From an uncultured Bacteroidales bacterium (GTDB lineage: Bacteria > Bacteroidota > Bacteroidia > Bacteroidales > P3), in assembly GCA_946183915.1 (NCBI GenBank), contig CAMHDJ010000001.1:61415-125414 (forward strand): a stretch of 64,000 bases of DNA, read 5' to 3'. Numbering within the stretch: position 1 is the stretch's first letter; each line of letters opens with the position of its first letter. A program made the translations under genes and the position numbers. Under the pieces are notes generated by a model. That model ran no database searches. It had not been told where the DNA came from and was given only the letters and a program-made list of their open reading frames with translations. Positions 33,110 to 41,299 of this stretch are shown here, piece by piece.

Positions 33110-33706
33110 TTAATAATACTTATACGCCGTCTCGATCTTGATGTGGCGCAGTTTCTGGCCTTTGAAGGTGTAGATCTCGGCCACCTCGCCGGCGCCGCTC
33201 ACCACCTTCAGCACCGCGATGTCGGAGGTGTAGGAGCGCGGGTAGCGCTTGAAGAAGATGTTGAACACCTCGTCCTTCGTCATGCCCACGTGCAACCCGT
33301 TGTCGAGCACGATCTCCGGGTCGGCCACGTAGCCGCTCAGTATCTCCACCTTCTTGGTCCAGATGCTGTAGTAGAGGTCGATGTAGCTGTCGTCCACGCG
33401 GCGCATCCGGTTGACGCTCACCTCCATCGAGTCGTAGTAGTGGCGGTAGTTCTGCTCGCGGTACCAGTGCAGCTGGTTGTCGGTGATGTACTGCTCCACC
33501 GAGGTCCACTCGCCGAAGGGGTAGATCACCGCGCGCGACAGCGAGTAGACCGTCATCGTGTCGGTGTAGACCTTCAGGTCCTTGATCTGGTACTCGGGGC
33601 GGCTGAAGGCCATCATGCGCATCGCTTTGGCGCGCGAGGCCACCTGCTGGGCCGACAGTGTGCTGCACGACAGCAGCACCAGGGCGATTGTGAGTATGCG
33701 TTTCAT
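33110..33706 (-). CDS. Exported hypothetical protein
   Basis: A 198-residue protein with signal peptide MKRILTIALVLLSCSTLSAQ. The mature part is beta-rich with many Tyr (QYITDNQLHWYREQNYRHYY) and a C-terminal region DNGLHVGMTKDEVFNIFF followed by EIYTFKGQKLRHIKIE. The GMTKDEV block is like the BamE/SmpA-type "GMTxxxV" motif, but the rest does not clearly follow. Not recognised. The Cys at 14 is not in a good lipobox. No promoter box evident upstream. Confidence 0.65.
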   Translation of the reverse strand: MKRILTIALVLLSCSTLSAQQVASRAKAMRMMAFSRPEYQIKDLKVYTDTMTVYSLSRAVIYPFGEWTSVEQYITDNQLHWYREQNYRHYYDSMEVSVNRMRRVDDSYIDLYYSIWTKKVEILSGYVADPEIVLDNGLHVGMTKDEVFNIFFKRYPRSYTSDIAVLKVVSGAGEVAEIYTFKGQKLRHIKIETAYKYY

Positions 33707-33827
33707 CTGTCTATATATATAGAAATTTTACGCATAACGATATCGGTTTCTATTTATTGTACGGCTGTCGAAAAACTTTTTCGCCTCCGGCACAACCCGC
33801 TGTCTTCCAGTGTTGTCGCCCGGCCCT

Positions 33828-33882
33828 CCAAGCATCCCCCAGGCATCCTCCAAGCATCCCCCAGGCATCATCTAGGCTTGCA
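33828..33882. repeat. 11-bp unit array (CCAAGCATCCC type)
   Basis: Five contiguous 11-mers: CCAAGCATCCC, CCAGGCATCCT, CCAAGCATCCC, CCAGGCATCAT, CTAGGCTTGCA. Nearly the same as the array at 4775. It lies in the 485-nt divergent gap between two genes (33707-34191), whose only other feature is the promoter box at 34061. Confidence 0.85.
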
Positions 33883-34060
33883 AGCAACGATCGTGCAGAG
33901 AATGAGCCACTTGCGTGGTAGCGTGAAAAGTCGTTTTTGGGGCGTATTGTGTGCGGAATTCATAAATAATGTTAAATCTTCATCGCTCCATGGGGAGGGA
34001 ATGTGTGCCGCAGAGGGGAAAAATTTTTTCAACAATGGTGTGCGGAATGGAAAAAATATG

Positions 34061-34068
34061 TATATTTG
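34061..34068 (+). promoter_or_regulatory. -7 box of the Omp28-like gene
   Basis: TATATTTG, exact TAnnTTTG, giving a leader of about 115 nt before the ATG at 34192. Confidence 0.55.
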
Positions 34069-34191
34069 CAGTTGACATTTGGTGCGACGACTGGGTGCAG
34101 TTGGTTGAACGACAGGTGTTTGATGCAAAATGTCGCACAGGAAAACGGAAGGACAACAACAAATTAATAACAACCCAAAAAACAACACAAC

Positions 34192-35964
34192 ATGAAGAAA
34201 GTCTTTACACTTTTTGCATCGCTGCTTCTTGTCGGTAGCCTGATGGCGCAGACCATCGTCTCGACCGAAGTGCAGAAGCGCAACGTCCTCCTCGAGGAGT
34301 TCACCGGTGTCGGATGCGGCTACTGCCCCGACGGCCACGCCCGTGCCAACGCCATCTGCGAGCAGTATGCCGGCCACGCCTGGGCCATCAACATCCATGC
34401 CGGCGGCTACGCCACCGGCTCGGGCTACACCACTCCCGTCGGAGACGGCATTCACAACGAGTTCTACAGCCAGATCCAGGGTTACCCCTGCGGCGTTGTG
34501 AACCGCGGCGCGGTGCAGGATCGTGGCGCATGGGCTGCCACGGCCGCCAGCATCCGCAACGAGGACGCCATCGTCAACATCGCCGCCGAGGGCACGATGG
34601 ACGCTGCCACCCGCACCGTCACCATGCACATCGAGGCCTACTACACCGGCACCTCCACCCAGGCCACCAACTACTTCAACGTGGCTGTCGTGCAGAACAA
34701 CATCCTGGGCCAGCAGTCCAACTACGGCAACTACAACGCCGACTACATCGAGGGCGACCAGTACCGCCACATGCACATGCTGCGCGACCTGCTCTGCGGC
34801 CAGTGGGGCATGGAGATCGCTGCCACCCAGGGCACCTTCGTCGACACCACCATCATCTTCACCGTTCCGGCCGCCATCAACGGTCTGGCTGTTGAAGACA
34901 TCTCCGACCTGGATTTCATCGCCTTCGTCACCGAGAGCCATCGCAACGTGCTGAACGCCCAGAAGGTGTTCATCCCCGCCACGGCTCCCAAACTGACCAA
35001 AGTGCTGGCCGCTCAGGCCGGCGACTGCTCGCTTAGGTACGACTTCACCGCCGTGGTGGAGAACTACACCCTCGAGAACATCACCAGCGTCACCCTCAAT
35101 GTCGACGGCACCGATATGACCTTCCCCGTCAACCTGCCCTCGAATAGCGTTGTGGAAATCGCACTTCCTTCCTTCTCCTTCGAAGTCTCCGGCGCAGCCG
35201 TTCAGAACTGCAATGGTGTCAAGACCGTCAGCCTGGTGAGCTACGTCAACGCCGAAGGCCAGACCAATGCCGTCAGTGGCGCCGCCAAGACCGCCAACTA
35301 TGGTGGCTTCAACATCTACACGGTCGCCGGTCCCTTCAGACTCCGCATCGGTATCGACGGCTGGGGTCAGGAATGTGGCGTGCAGTTCATCAATCAGGCC
35401 ACCTGCTCGGTCGAATGGACTTGGCATGATGCCTCGTGGACCAATATCGGCCCCCAGAATGCCCAGCGTATCAGCCAGCTGTATGATGGTCGCTACTATG
35501 TCCGCCAGTTCAACCCCGCCACCCCCGGTCTCTACATCCTTCGCATGACTGACGAGTACGGCGACGGTTGGGGTTGGACCAACGACAACACCACCTCGGG
35601 TGTGTGGCTGAGCAACGAGAGCGGTGAGATTATCTCCGATCCGTGGGGCTACAGCAACGGTCCTTCCTTCACGAACTATGACTACTACTTGAATGTCACC
35701 TCCACTGGCGACGGCAACGTTGTGGGCATCGAGGATGTGGACAATGTCAGCTTCAGCATCTATCCCAACCCCGCCACTGACCGTCTCACCATCGAGAGCA
35801 GCGAGGCCGTCAGCGAGATCAACATCATCGACATGACCGGTCGCACCGTGATGACCCTCGGCGCTGAGAACAGCGTCAACGTCAGCAGCCTGGCCGCCGG
35901 CGTCTATGTGGTCCGCGTGGCTACCGCCAACGGCGTGGGAATGCAGAAGTTCGTCAAGGAGTAA
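34192..35964 (+). CDS. Omp28-family surface protein with T9SS sorting domain
   Basis: A 590-residue protein: signal peptide (1-20), an Omp28-type domain (about 25-250) opening with VLLEEFTGVGCGYCPDGHAR, a thioredoxin-like CGYC pair (Cys42, Cys45), then beta-sandwich regions, a segment resembling a secreted-domain repeat ending DEYGDGWGWTNDNTTSGVW, and a C-terminal T9SS domain starting FSIYPNPATDRLTIES. Omp28 of Porphyromonas is a surface adhesin-like protein. Monocistronic, with own promoter and a strong terminator. Confidence 0.9.
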   Translation: MKKVFTLFASLLLVGSLMAQTIVSTEVQKRNVLLEEFTGVGCGYCPDGHARANAICEQYAGHAWAINIHAGGYATGSGYTTPVGDGIHNEFYSQIQGYPCGVVNRGAVQDRGAWAATAASIRNEDAIVNIAAEGTMDAATRTVTMHIEAYYTGTSTQATNYFNVAVVQNNILGQQSNYGNYNADYIEGDQYRHMHMLRDLLCGQWGMEIAATQGTFVDTTIIFTVPAAINGLAVEDISDLDFIAFVTESHRNVLNAQKVFIPATAPKLTKVLAAQAGDCSLRYDFTAVVENYTLENITSVTLNVDGTDMTFPVNLPSNSVVEIALPSFSFEVSGAAVQNCNGVKTVSLVSYVNAEGQTNAVSGAAKTANYGGFNIYTVAGPFRLRIGIDGWGQECGVQFINQATCSVEWTWHDASWTNIGPQNAQRISQLYDGRYYVRQFNPATPGLYILRMTDEYGDGWGWTNDNTTSGVWLSNESGEIISDPWGYSNGPSFTNYDYYLNVTSTGDGNVVGIEDVDNVSFSIYPNPATDRLTIESSEAVSEINIIDMTGRTVMTLGAENSVNVSSLAAGVYVVRVATANGVGMQKFVKE

Positions 35965-35984
35965 TCCCCGTTCCGAACGTACAT

Positions 35985-36020
35985 AAAGTGGAAAGAGTCA
36001 CCCTCTTTCCACTTTTTTTT
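35985..36020 (+). terminator. Terminator of the Omp28-like gene
   Basis: 13-bp perfect stem AAAGTGGAAAGAG/CTCTTTCCACTTT, loop TCACC, followed by eight T. The T run is immediately followed by the -7 box of tex. Confidence 0.9.
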
Positions 36021-36021
36021 G

Positions 36022-36029
36022 TATCTTTG
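36022..36029 (+). promoter_or_regulatory. -7 box of tex
   Basis: TATCTTTG ends 5 nt before the tex ATG at 36034, so the transcript would be leaderless or nearly so. It abuts the preceding terminator. Confidence 0.6.
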
Positions 36030-36033
36030 CATC

Positions 36034-38283
36034 ATGAATTATGCTGCTGTGATTGCCAACCGGCTGGAACTCAATGTCCGGCAGGTTGAGAAGACCATCG
36101 AATTGCTCGAATCGGGGGCCACGGTGCCCTTCATCGCTCGCTACCGCAAGGAGGCCACCGGCTCGCTCAACGAGGTGCAGATTGCCGCCATCCGCGACCT
36201 GCTGCTGCGCCTGAAGGAGCTCGACAAGCGCCGCGAGGCCATCTTGGCGTCGGTCGAGGAGCAGGGCAAGCTGACCGACGAGCTGCGCCGCCGCTTCGAA
36301 GCCGCCGAGAGCCTCACCGACCTCGAGGACCTCTACCTGCCCTACCGCCCCAAGCGCCGCACCCGCGCCACCGTGGCCATCGAGAAGGGCTACGAGCCCC
36401 TGGCCGACAGCATCATGAGTGGACGGTTTGCAGGGACGTGGCGTGCCGCGTCCGCCGACGCCGAGCGCGAGGCTACGGACGAAGACCTGCAGTACGCCCG
36501 CGATATTATTGCCGAGCGCTTCAGCGAGGACGCCGCCACGCGCCAGCGGGTGCGCAATATCTTCCGCCGCCGCGCCATGCTCTCGTCGGGCCTGGCCCGC
36601 GGGGTGAAGGAGGACGACGAGCGCGTGGGCAAGTTCGAGTCGTGGATCGACTGGAAGGAGCCCATCGGCCGCGCCCCGTCGCACCGCATCCTGGCCCTCT
36701 TCCGGGGCGAGGAGGCCGGCGTGCTCAAGGTGCACGTGCGGCCCGAGAAGGACGACGAGGCTGTCGCCTCGATAGTGGGTAGTGGGCAGTGGGTAGTGAG
36801 TAGCACACGAGGTCAAGCGCTATCCACTACCCACTATCCACTACCCACTCAACGCCAGCTCCAGCTGGCGGCGGCCGACAGCTACAAGCGGCTGATCGAG
36901 CCGTCGATCGAGACCGAGTTCCGCAACCAGCTGAAGGAGAAGGCCGACCGCGAGGCTATACGTGTCTTCGCCGAGAACTTGCGCCAGCTGCTGCTCTCCG
37001 CCCCCATGGGGCAGAAACGCACCCTGGCCATCGACCCCGGCTTCCGTACGGGCTGCAAGGTGGTCTGCCTCGACGCCCAGGGGCAGCTGCTTCACAACGA
37101 GACCATCTATCCCTTCACCTCGGTGCGCGAGGAGCGCGCTGCCGTTAACAAGCTCGAGGCGCTGGTCGAGGCTTTCCAGATCGAAGCCATCGCCATCGGC
37201 AACGGCACCGCCGGCCGCGAGACCGAGGAGGTGGTGCGCAAGTGCCGTTTCCGGCCCTTGAAGACGTCGAGACATCAAGACGTCGAGACATCAGGCTCCG
37301 AGGTCTCGAAGTCTCGGAGTCTCGAAGTCTCGAAGTCTCCCATAGTGGTCAGCGTCAGCGAGGCCGGCGCCTCGGTCTATAGCGCCAGCGACGTCGCCCG
37401 CCGCGAGTTCCCCGACTACGACGTCACCGTGCGCGGCGCTGTCTCGATCGGACGCCGTCTGATGGACCCCCTCAGCGAACTGGTCAAGATCGACCCCAAG
37501 AGCATCGGCGTGGGTCAGTATCAGCACGATGTGGATCAGAAGCTGCTGGCCGAGAGCCTGGCCGACACGGTGGAGAGCTGCGTAAACTCGGTGGGCGTCG
37601 AACTCAACACCGCCAGCCGCGAGCTGCTCAGCTACGTCAGCGGCATCGGCCCTTCGCTGGCCGACAAGATTGTCAGCCACCGCAACCAGCACGGGGCCTT
37701 CGCCTCGCGCCAGGCGTTGCATGACGTCAAGGGGCTCGGCGACAAGGCTTTCGAACAGTGCGCCGGCTTCCTCCGCGTGCGCGAGAGTGGCAATCCGCTC
37801 GACCGCTCGGCGGTGCATCCCGAGCGCTATGCGCTGGTGGAAAGGATGGCCCAGAGCGTGGGTGCTGACGTGCAGTCGCTCATGCAGGACAAGGAGCTCA
37901 GGGCCAAGATACGCCTCGACGACTTCGTCACCCCCGACTGCGGCCTGCCCACGCTCCAGGACATCATGAAAGAATTGGAGAAGCCTGGCCTCGACCCGCG
38001 GGCACGGTTCGAGGTGTTTGAGTTCGACAAGAACGTCACCCGCCTCGAGGATGTCCGCGAGGGGATGGTGCTGCCGGGTATCGTCACCAATATCACGGCC
38101 TTTGGCGCCTTCGTCGATATCGGCGTGCATCAGGACGGCCTGATCCATGTCAGCCAGATGGCAAACCGCCGCGTCAATGACCCAGGCGAGGTGGTCCACC
38201 TGCATCAGCACCTGAAAGTCAAGGTGCTCGACGTCGACATGCGGCGTCACAGAATCAGTCTAACATTAAAAGGAATAGAATAA
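36034..38283 (+). CDS. tex: Tex family RNA-binding protein with two in-frame repeat inserts
   Basis: A 749-residue Tex protein: N-terminal helical/HTH region, YqgF-type RNase H-fold domain (with LAIDPGFRTGCKVVCLDAQG), helix-hairpin-helix domain (SYVSGIGPSLADKIVSHRNQ) and a C-terminal S1 RNA-binding domain (about 679-745, GIVTNITAFGAFVDIG). Two stretches interrupt conserved regions: about residues 247-272 (GQWVVSS...PLPT) and about 410-436 (SRHQDVETSG...VSKS), each encoded by an inverted array of 7- or 8-bp units; both sit in loops and keep the frame. Tex is a transcription-accessory factor. Start ATG is 36034; the TTG 15 nt earlier overlaps the promoter. sppA follows after 1 nt. Confidence 0.93.
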   Translation: MNYAAVIANRLELNVRQVEKTIELLESGATVPFIARYRKEATGSLNEVQIAAIRDLLLRLKELDKRREAILASVEEQGKLTDELRRRFEAAESLTDLEDLYLPYRPKRRTRATVAIEKGYEPLADSIMSGRFAGTWRAASADAEREATDEDLQYARDIIAERFSEDAATRQRVRNIFRRRAMLSSGLARGVKEDDERVGKFESWIDWKEPIGRAPSHRILALFRGEEAGVLKVHVRPEKDDEAVASIVGSGQWVVSSTRGQALSTTHYPLPTQRQLQLAAADSYKRLIEPSIETEFRNQLKEKADREAIRVFAENLRQLLLSAPMGQKRTLAIDPGFRTGCKVVCLDAQGQLLHNETIYPFTSVREERAAVNKLEALVEAFQIEAIAIGNGTAGRETEEVVRKCRFRPLKTSRHQDVETSGSEVSKSRSLEVSKSPIVVSVSEAGASVYSASDVARREFPDYDVTVRGAVSIGRRLMDPLSELVKIDPKSIGVGQYQHDVDQKLLAESLADTVESCVNSVGVELNTASRELLSYVSGIGPSLADKIVSHRNQHGAFASRQALHDVKGLGDKAFEQCAGFLRVRESGNPLDRSAVHPERYALVERMAQSVGADVQSLMQDKELRAKIRLDDFVTPDCGLPTLQDIMKELEKPGLDPRARFEVFEFDKNVTRLEDVREGMVLPGIVTNITAFGAFVDIGVHQDGLIHVSQMANRRVNDPGEVVHLHQHLKVKVLDVDMRRHRISLTLKGIE
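36774..36849. repeat. Inverted 7-bp array inside tex (first insert)
   Basis: Left arm AGTGGGT, AGTGGGC, AGTGGGT, AGTGAGT (36774-36801); spacer 20 nt; right arm ATCCACT, ACCCACT, ATCCACT, ACCCACT (36822-36849). The arms can pair, and the frame is open across. Confidence 0.92.
37263..37342. repeat. Inverted 8-bp array inside tex (second insert)
   Basis: Ten octamers: GACGTCGA, GACATCAA, GACGTCGA, GACATCAG, then GCTCCGAG, GTCTCGAA, GTCTCGGA, GTCTCGAA, GTCTCGAA, GTCTCCCA. The second half is complementary in type (TTCGAGAC against TCGAGACA). It adds about 25 codons not found in the usual Tex. Confidence 0.9.
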
Positions 38284-38284
38284 A

Positions 38285-40102
38285 ATGGAAAGGAAACCTT
38301 TGAATTTTGGAATGACCATGCTGGCTTCGGCGCTGGGCGTGATCATTGTGTCGGTCCTCGGCGGACTGCTGACCTTCATCTCGATGATCGTCATGGTGGT
38401 GTCGCTCAGTAGCATGAGCAAAGAGAGCCCAACGGTGGTGAAGCCTGGCACCTTCTTGACCGTCGACCTGGGCAAGATCAGTGGCGACCGTACCGCCAGC
38501 GGCCTGCAGGCTTCGTTCAGCGACATCAAGACGGTGGGCCTGATCGACGCCGTGAATGCCATCCGCGCCGCCGCCACGGACAACAATGTGGAAGGTATCT
38601 ACCTCAAGGACGGTGGTATACAAGGACTCTCCTGGGGTTCGGGCACCGAGTTGCGCGAGGCGCTGGCCGACTTCCGCGAGTGCGGCAAGCCAGTGGTAGC
38701 CTACGCCACCAGCTACTCGCAGGGAGGCTACTATATCGCTTCGCTGGCCGACCAAATCTGTCTGCATCCCAGTGGTATGGTCGACTTTCGCGGCATGGGC
38801 GCCGAGGTGATGTACTATAAGGACCTGCTGGACAAGCTGGGCGTCGAGATGCAGCTCATCCGGCCCGAGAGCTGCGCCTACAAGAGCGCCGGTGAGGTCT
38901 ACACCCTCAACCACATGAGCGACGCCAACCGCGAGCAGATCCGCGCCTACATCGGCAGCATCTGGCACACTGCCACTGTCGCCATCGCCGCCAGCCGCCA
39001 AATGGAGGTGGCTCAAGTCAACGCCATTGCCGATAACCTCAGCGGTTTCCTTGCTGAGGATGCCAAGACCTCCCAACTGGTGGACCAGCTGTGCTTCGAG
39101 GAAGATGTGCGCACCCTTCTACGCGACAACTATGCCGGTAAGCAGTTGCTCCCGCTGGAGAAGTATGCCTCCAACGTCAAGCAGGCCCCCAACAAGGCGA
39201 AGGATGCCATCGCTGTGATCTATGCCGAAGGTAACGTGATGGACGGCAGTGCCAAGGGCTTCAGCACCGGCGTCTATGGCGACGACATCGTCAAGGCGCT
39301 GCGTCAGGCTGCCGATGACCAGAATGTGAAGGCTATCGTGCTGCGCGTCAACTCGCCGGGAGGCCAGGCCACCGCTAGCGAGAGCATGACCCACGCCGTG
39401 ATGGCCGCCAAGGCCAAGAAGCCCGTCATCGTCAGCATGGGCGACCTGGCCGCCAGCGCTGGCTACGAGATGAGTTGCATGGCCGACGTCATTGTGGCCC
39501 AGCCCACCACCATCACGGGTTCGATCGGCGTCTTCGGCACGGTGCCCAACCTCGGCAAGCTGATGCGCCAGAAGCTTGGATTGAACACCGATACCGTCAG
39601 CACCAATCGCAACTCGAATGGTCTCAGCGGCTTCCGTCCCCTGTCGCCCGCCGCCATGGCCATGATGACCCGCAACGTGGAGGACTTCTACAAGGTCTTC
39701 GTCGGCCGCGTGGCCGAGGGACGCCACATGACCTACGACGAGGTACACCAGATCGCCCGCGGCCGCGTGTGGACGGGTGCCGACGCCATCGGCATTGGCT
39801 TGGTCGATACGCTGGGCGGCATGGACGTGGCCCTCGGCATCGCCGCCGAGAAGGCTGGGCTTGAAAGCTATAAGGTGAAGGAATATCCCGAGGAGAAAGA
39901 TACCTTCACCCAACTGGCCGAGTTGTTCGGCGAGAGTACCGACGACGACCTCAAGCTGCTCCAGAAGATGCACTTGGCCACCATGTGGAGGCTGCAAGAT
40001 GGGAAATGGCAGATGCTCTCACGTGTGGAACAGGATGTGCGTTATGTGGCTCAGAGCGAAGGCCTGCAGGCTCGTTTGCCCTTTGTGATCGTAAACAACT
40101 GA
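38285..40102 (+). CDS. sppA: Signal peptide peptidase SppA (67 kDa type)
   Basis: A 605-residue membrane serine protease that degrades signal peptides left in the membrane. N-terminal transmembrane helix at about 15-40; two S49 halves. The general-base Lys is in ESCAYKSAGE (about 200) in the N-terminal half and the nucleophile Ser in GDLAASAGYEMS (about 391) in the C-terminal half, with RVNSPGGQATAS between. ATG is 1 nt after the tex stop, so it is cotranscribed with tex. Confidence 0.92.
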   Translation: MERKPLNFGMTMLASALGVIIVSVLGGLLTFISMIVMVVSLSSMSKESPTVVKPGTFLTVDLGKISGDRTASGLQASFSDIKTVGLIDAVNAIRAAATDNNVEGIYLKDGGIQGLSWGSGTELREALADFRECGKPVVAYATSYSQGGYYIASLADQICLHPSGMVDFRGMGAEVMYYKDLLDKLGVEMQLIRPESCAYKSAGEVYTLNHMSDANREQIRAYIGSIWHTATVAIAASRQMEVAQVNAIADNLSGFLAEDAKTSQLVDQLCFEEDVRTLLRDNYAGKQLLPLEKYASNVKQAPNKAKDAIAVIYAEGNVMDGSAKGFSTGVYGDDIVKALRQAADDQNVKAIVLRVNSPGGQATASESMTHAVMAAKAKKPVIVSMGDLAASAGYEMSCMADVIVAQPTTITGSIGVFGTVPNLGKLMRQKLGLNTDTVSTNRNSNGLSGFRPLSPAAMAMMTRNVEDFYKVFVGRVAEGRHMTYDEVHQIARGRVWTGADAIGIGLVDTLGGMDVALGIAAEKAGLESYKVKEYPEEKDTFTQLAELFGESTDDDLKLLQKMHLATMWRLQDGKWQMLSRVEQDVRYVAQSEGLQARLPFVIVNN

Positions 40103-40108
40103 TGTGTC

Positions 40109-40525
40109 ATGAAGAAGCTGGTGTGCATGGTGTTGGCCCTTGGGCTGACGTGTTCAGTCCTTGCCCAGAATGCGGATATGAGGCAGGTGGTGAGCACCGT
40201 CACGGTGGTTGATAACGACAGCCTGCGGATTGACTGTACGGTGGTGGCGGACAGCGGGCCGCTGGGTGACCTGGGCTACCGGAAGGACTGGTTTTCGTTC
40301 TACAACAAGACCGACCGTACGTTAATTGTTTGCTATCATGTCGACGCCACCCTTACGCGCTACAATCGGAGCTACAGCTATGATTATACCCTCAGCCTCG
40401 AACCCCGAGCGTCGCGCGGCGACAACGTCATGATGCATTACCCTGTGGAAAACTTTTATGTTAGTCCTCGTTATGATGAGTCTGACCTAAAGGCCACCCT
40501 CCGGTTATTGGAGTCTGATAAATGA
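40109..40525 (+). CDS. Small exported hypothetical protein
   Basis: A 138-residue protein with signal peptide MKKLVCMVLALGLTCSVLA (cleaved near 20) and a short beta-rich mature part (VVSTVTVVDNDSLRIDCTVV, RYNRSYSYDYTLSLEPRASR). Not recognised. Starts 6 nt after sppA and ends at a strong bidirectional terminator, so it is the last gene of the tex operon. A role near SppA at the membrane is conceivable but unsupported. Confidence 0.65.
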   Translation: MKKLVCMVLALGLTCSVLAQNADMRQVVSTVTVVDNDSLRIDCTVVADSGPLGDLGYRKDWFSFYNKTDRTLIVCYHVDATLTRYNRSYSYDYTLSLEPRASRGDNVMMHYPVENFYVSPRYDESDLKATLRLLESDK

Positions 40526-40567
40526 AAATAGCTGGGGCCGCGACGTACGTCGCGGCCCCAGCTATTT
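40526..40567. terminator. Bidirectional terminator between the tex operon and deoD
   Basis: Perfect 19-bp stem AAATAGCTGGGGCCGCGAC/GTCGCGGCCCCAGCTATTT with loop GTAC. It begins at the stop of the small exported gene and lies 17 nt beyond the deoD stop. Confidence 0.85.
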
Positions 40568-40583
40568 ATGGATGGCAAGCCTC

Positions 40584-41294
40584 TCAGCCGACGATGTCGA
40601 AGGCCACGTCCATCATCTTGGTGAAGGTGGTCTGGCGCTCTTCGGCCGTGGTGGCCTCGCCGGTGAGGAGGTGGTCCGACACGGTGCAGATGCCCAGGGC
40701 ATTCCGTCCGGCGCGAGCGGCGTTCATGTAGAGCTGTGCAATCTCCATCTCCACAGCCAGCACGCCCATCCGCTGCCAGCGGTCGTTGTGGGCGTTCTCG
40801 GTGTAGAAGGTGTCTGACGAGAGCACGTTGCCCACCTGATGGCGGTAGCCGTGGCGTTCGCAGGCCTCCACGGCCCGGCGGGCCAGACCGAAGTCGGCGA
40901 TCGGGGCAAAGGTGCCGGGCAACTCGTACTGCGCCGCATAGTTGGAGTTGGTGCAGGCGCCGGTGGCCACCACCAGGTCGCCCACATGGAGGCTCTCCTG
41001 GATGGAACCGGCCGAGCCCACGCGGATGATGGTCTGCACGTCGTAGAAGTTATAGAGCTCGTAGGTGTAGATGCCTATCGAGGGACCTCCCATGCCGTGT
41101 CCCATCACGCTGATGCGGCGGCCGTTGTGGGTGCCGGTGTAGCCCAGCATGCCACGCACTTGGTTGAAGAGGACGGCGTCCTGGAGGTACTTCTCGGCCA
41201 TGAACTTCACGCGCAGCGGGTCGCCGGCCATGATGACCGTGTCGGCTATCTCGCCCAGTCGGGCCCCAATGTGGGGTGTCGGTGTGTTTGCCAT
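40584..41294 (-). CDS. deoD: Purine-nucleoside phosphorylase (DeoD type)
   Basis: A 236-residue hexameric PNP that phosphorolyses purine (deoxy)nucleosides to base and sugar phosphate. MSPxIGxxxG-like start TPHIGARLGEIADTVIMAGD, phosphate/sugar binding RVGSAGSIQ, and VEMEIAQLYMNAARAGRNAL with Glu pair, then CTVSDHLLTGE containing the catalytic Asp. Length is normal. It is 5 nt after fba on the same strand and probably cotranscribed. Confidence 0.94.
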   Translation of the reverse strand: MANTPTPHIGARLGEIADTVIMAGDPLRVKFMAEKYLQDAVLFNQVRGMLGYTGTHNGRRISVMGHGMGGPSIGIYTYELYNFYDVQTIIRVGSAGSIQESLHVGDLVVATGACTNSNYAAQYELPGTFAPIADFGLARRAVEACERHGYRHQVGNVLSSDTFYTENAHNDRWQRMGVLAVEMEIAQLYMNAARAGRNALGICTVSDHLLTGEATTAEERQTTFTKMMDVAFDIVG

Positions 41295-41299
41295 GGCGA

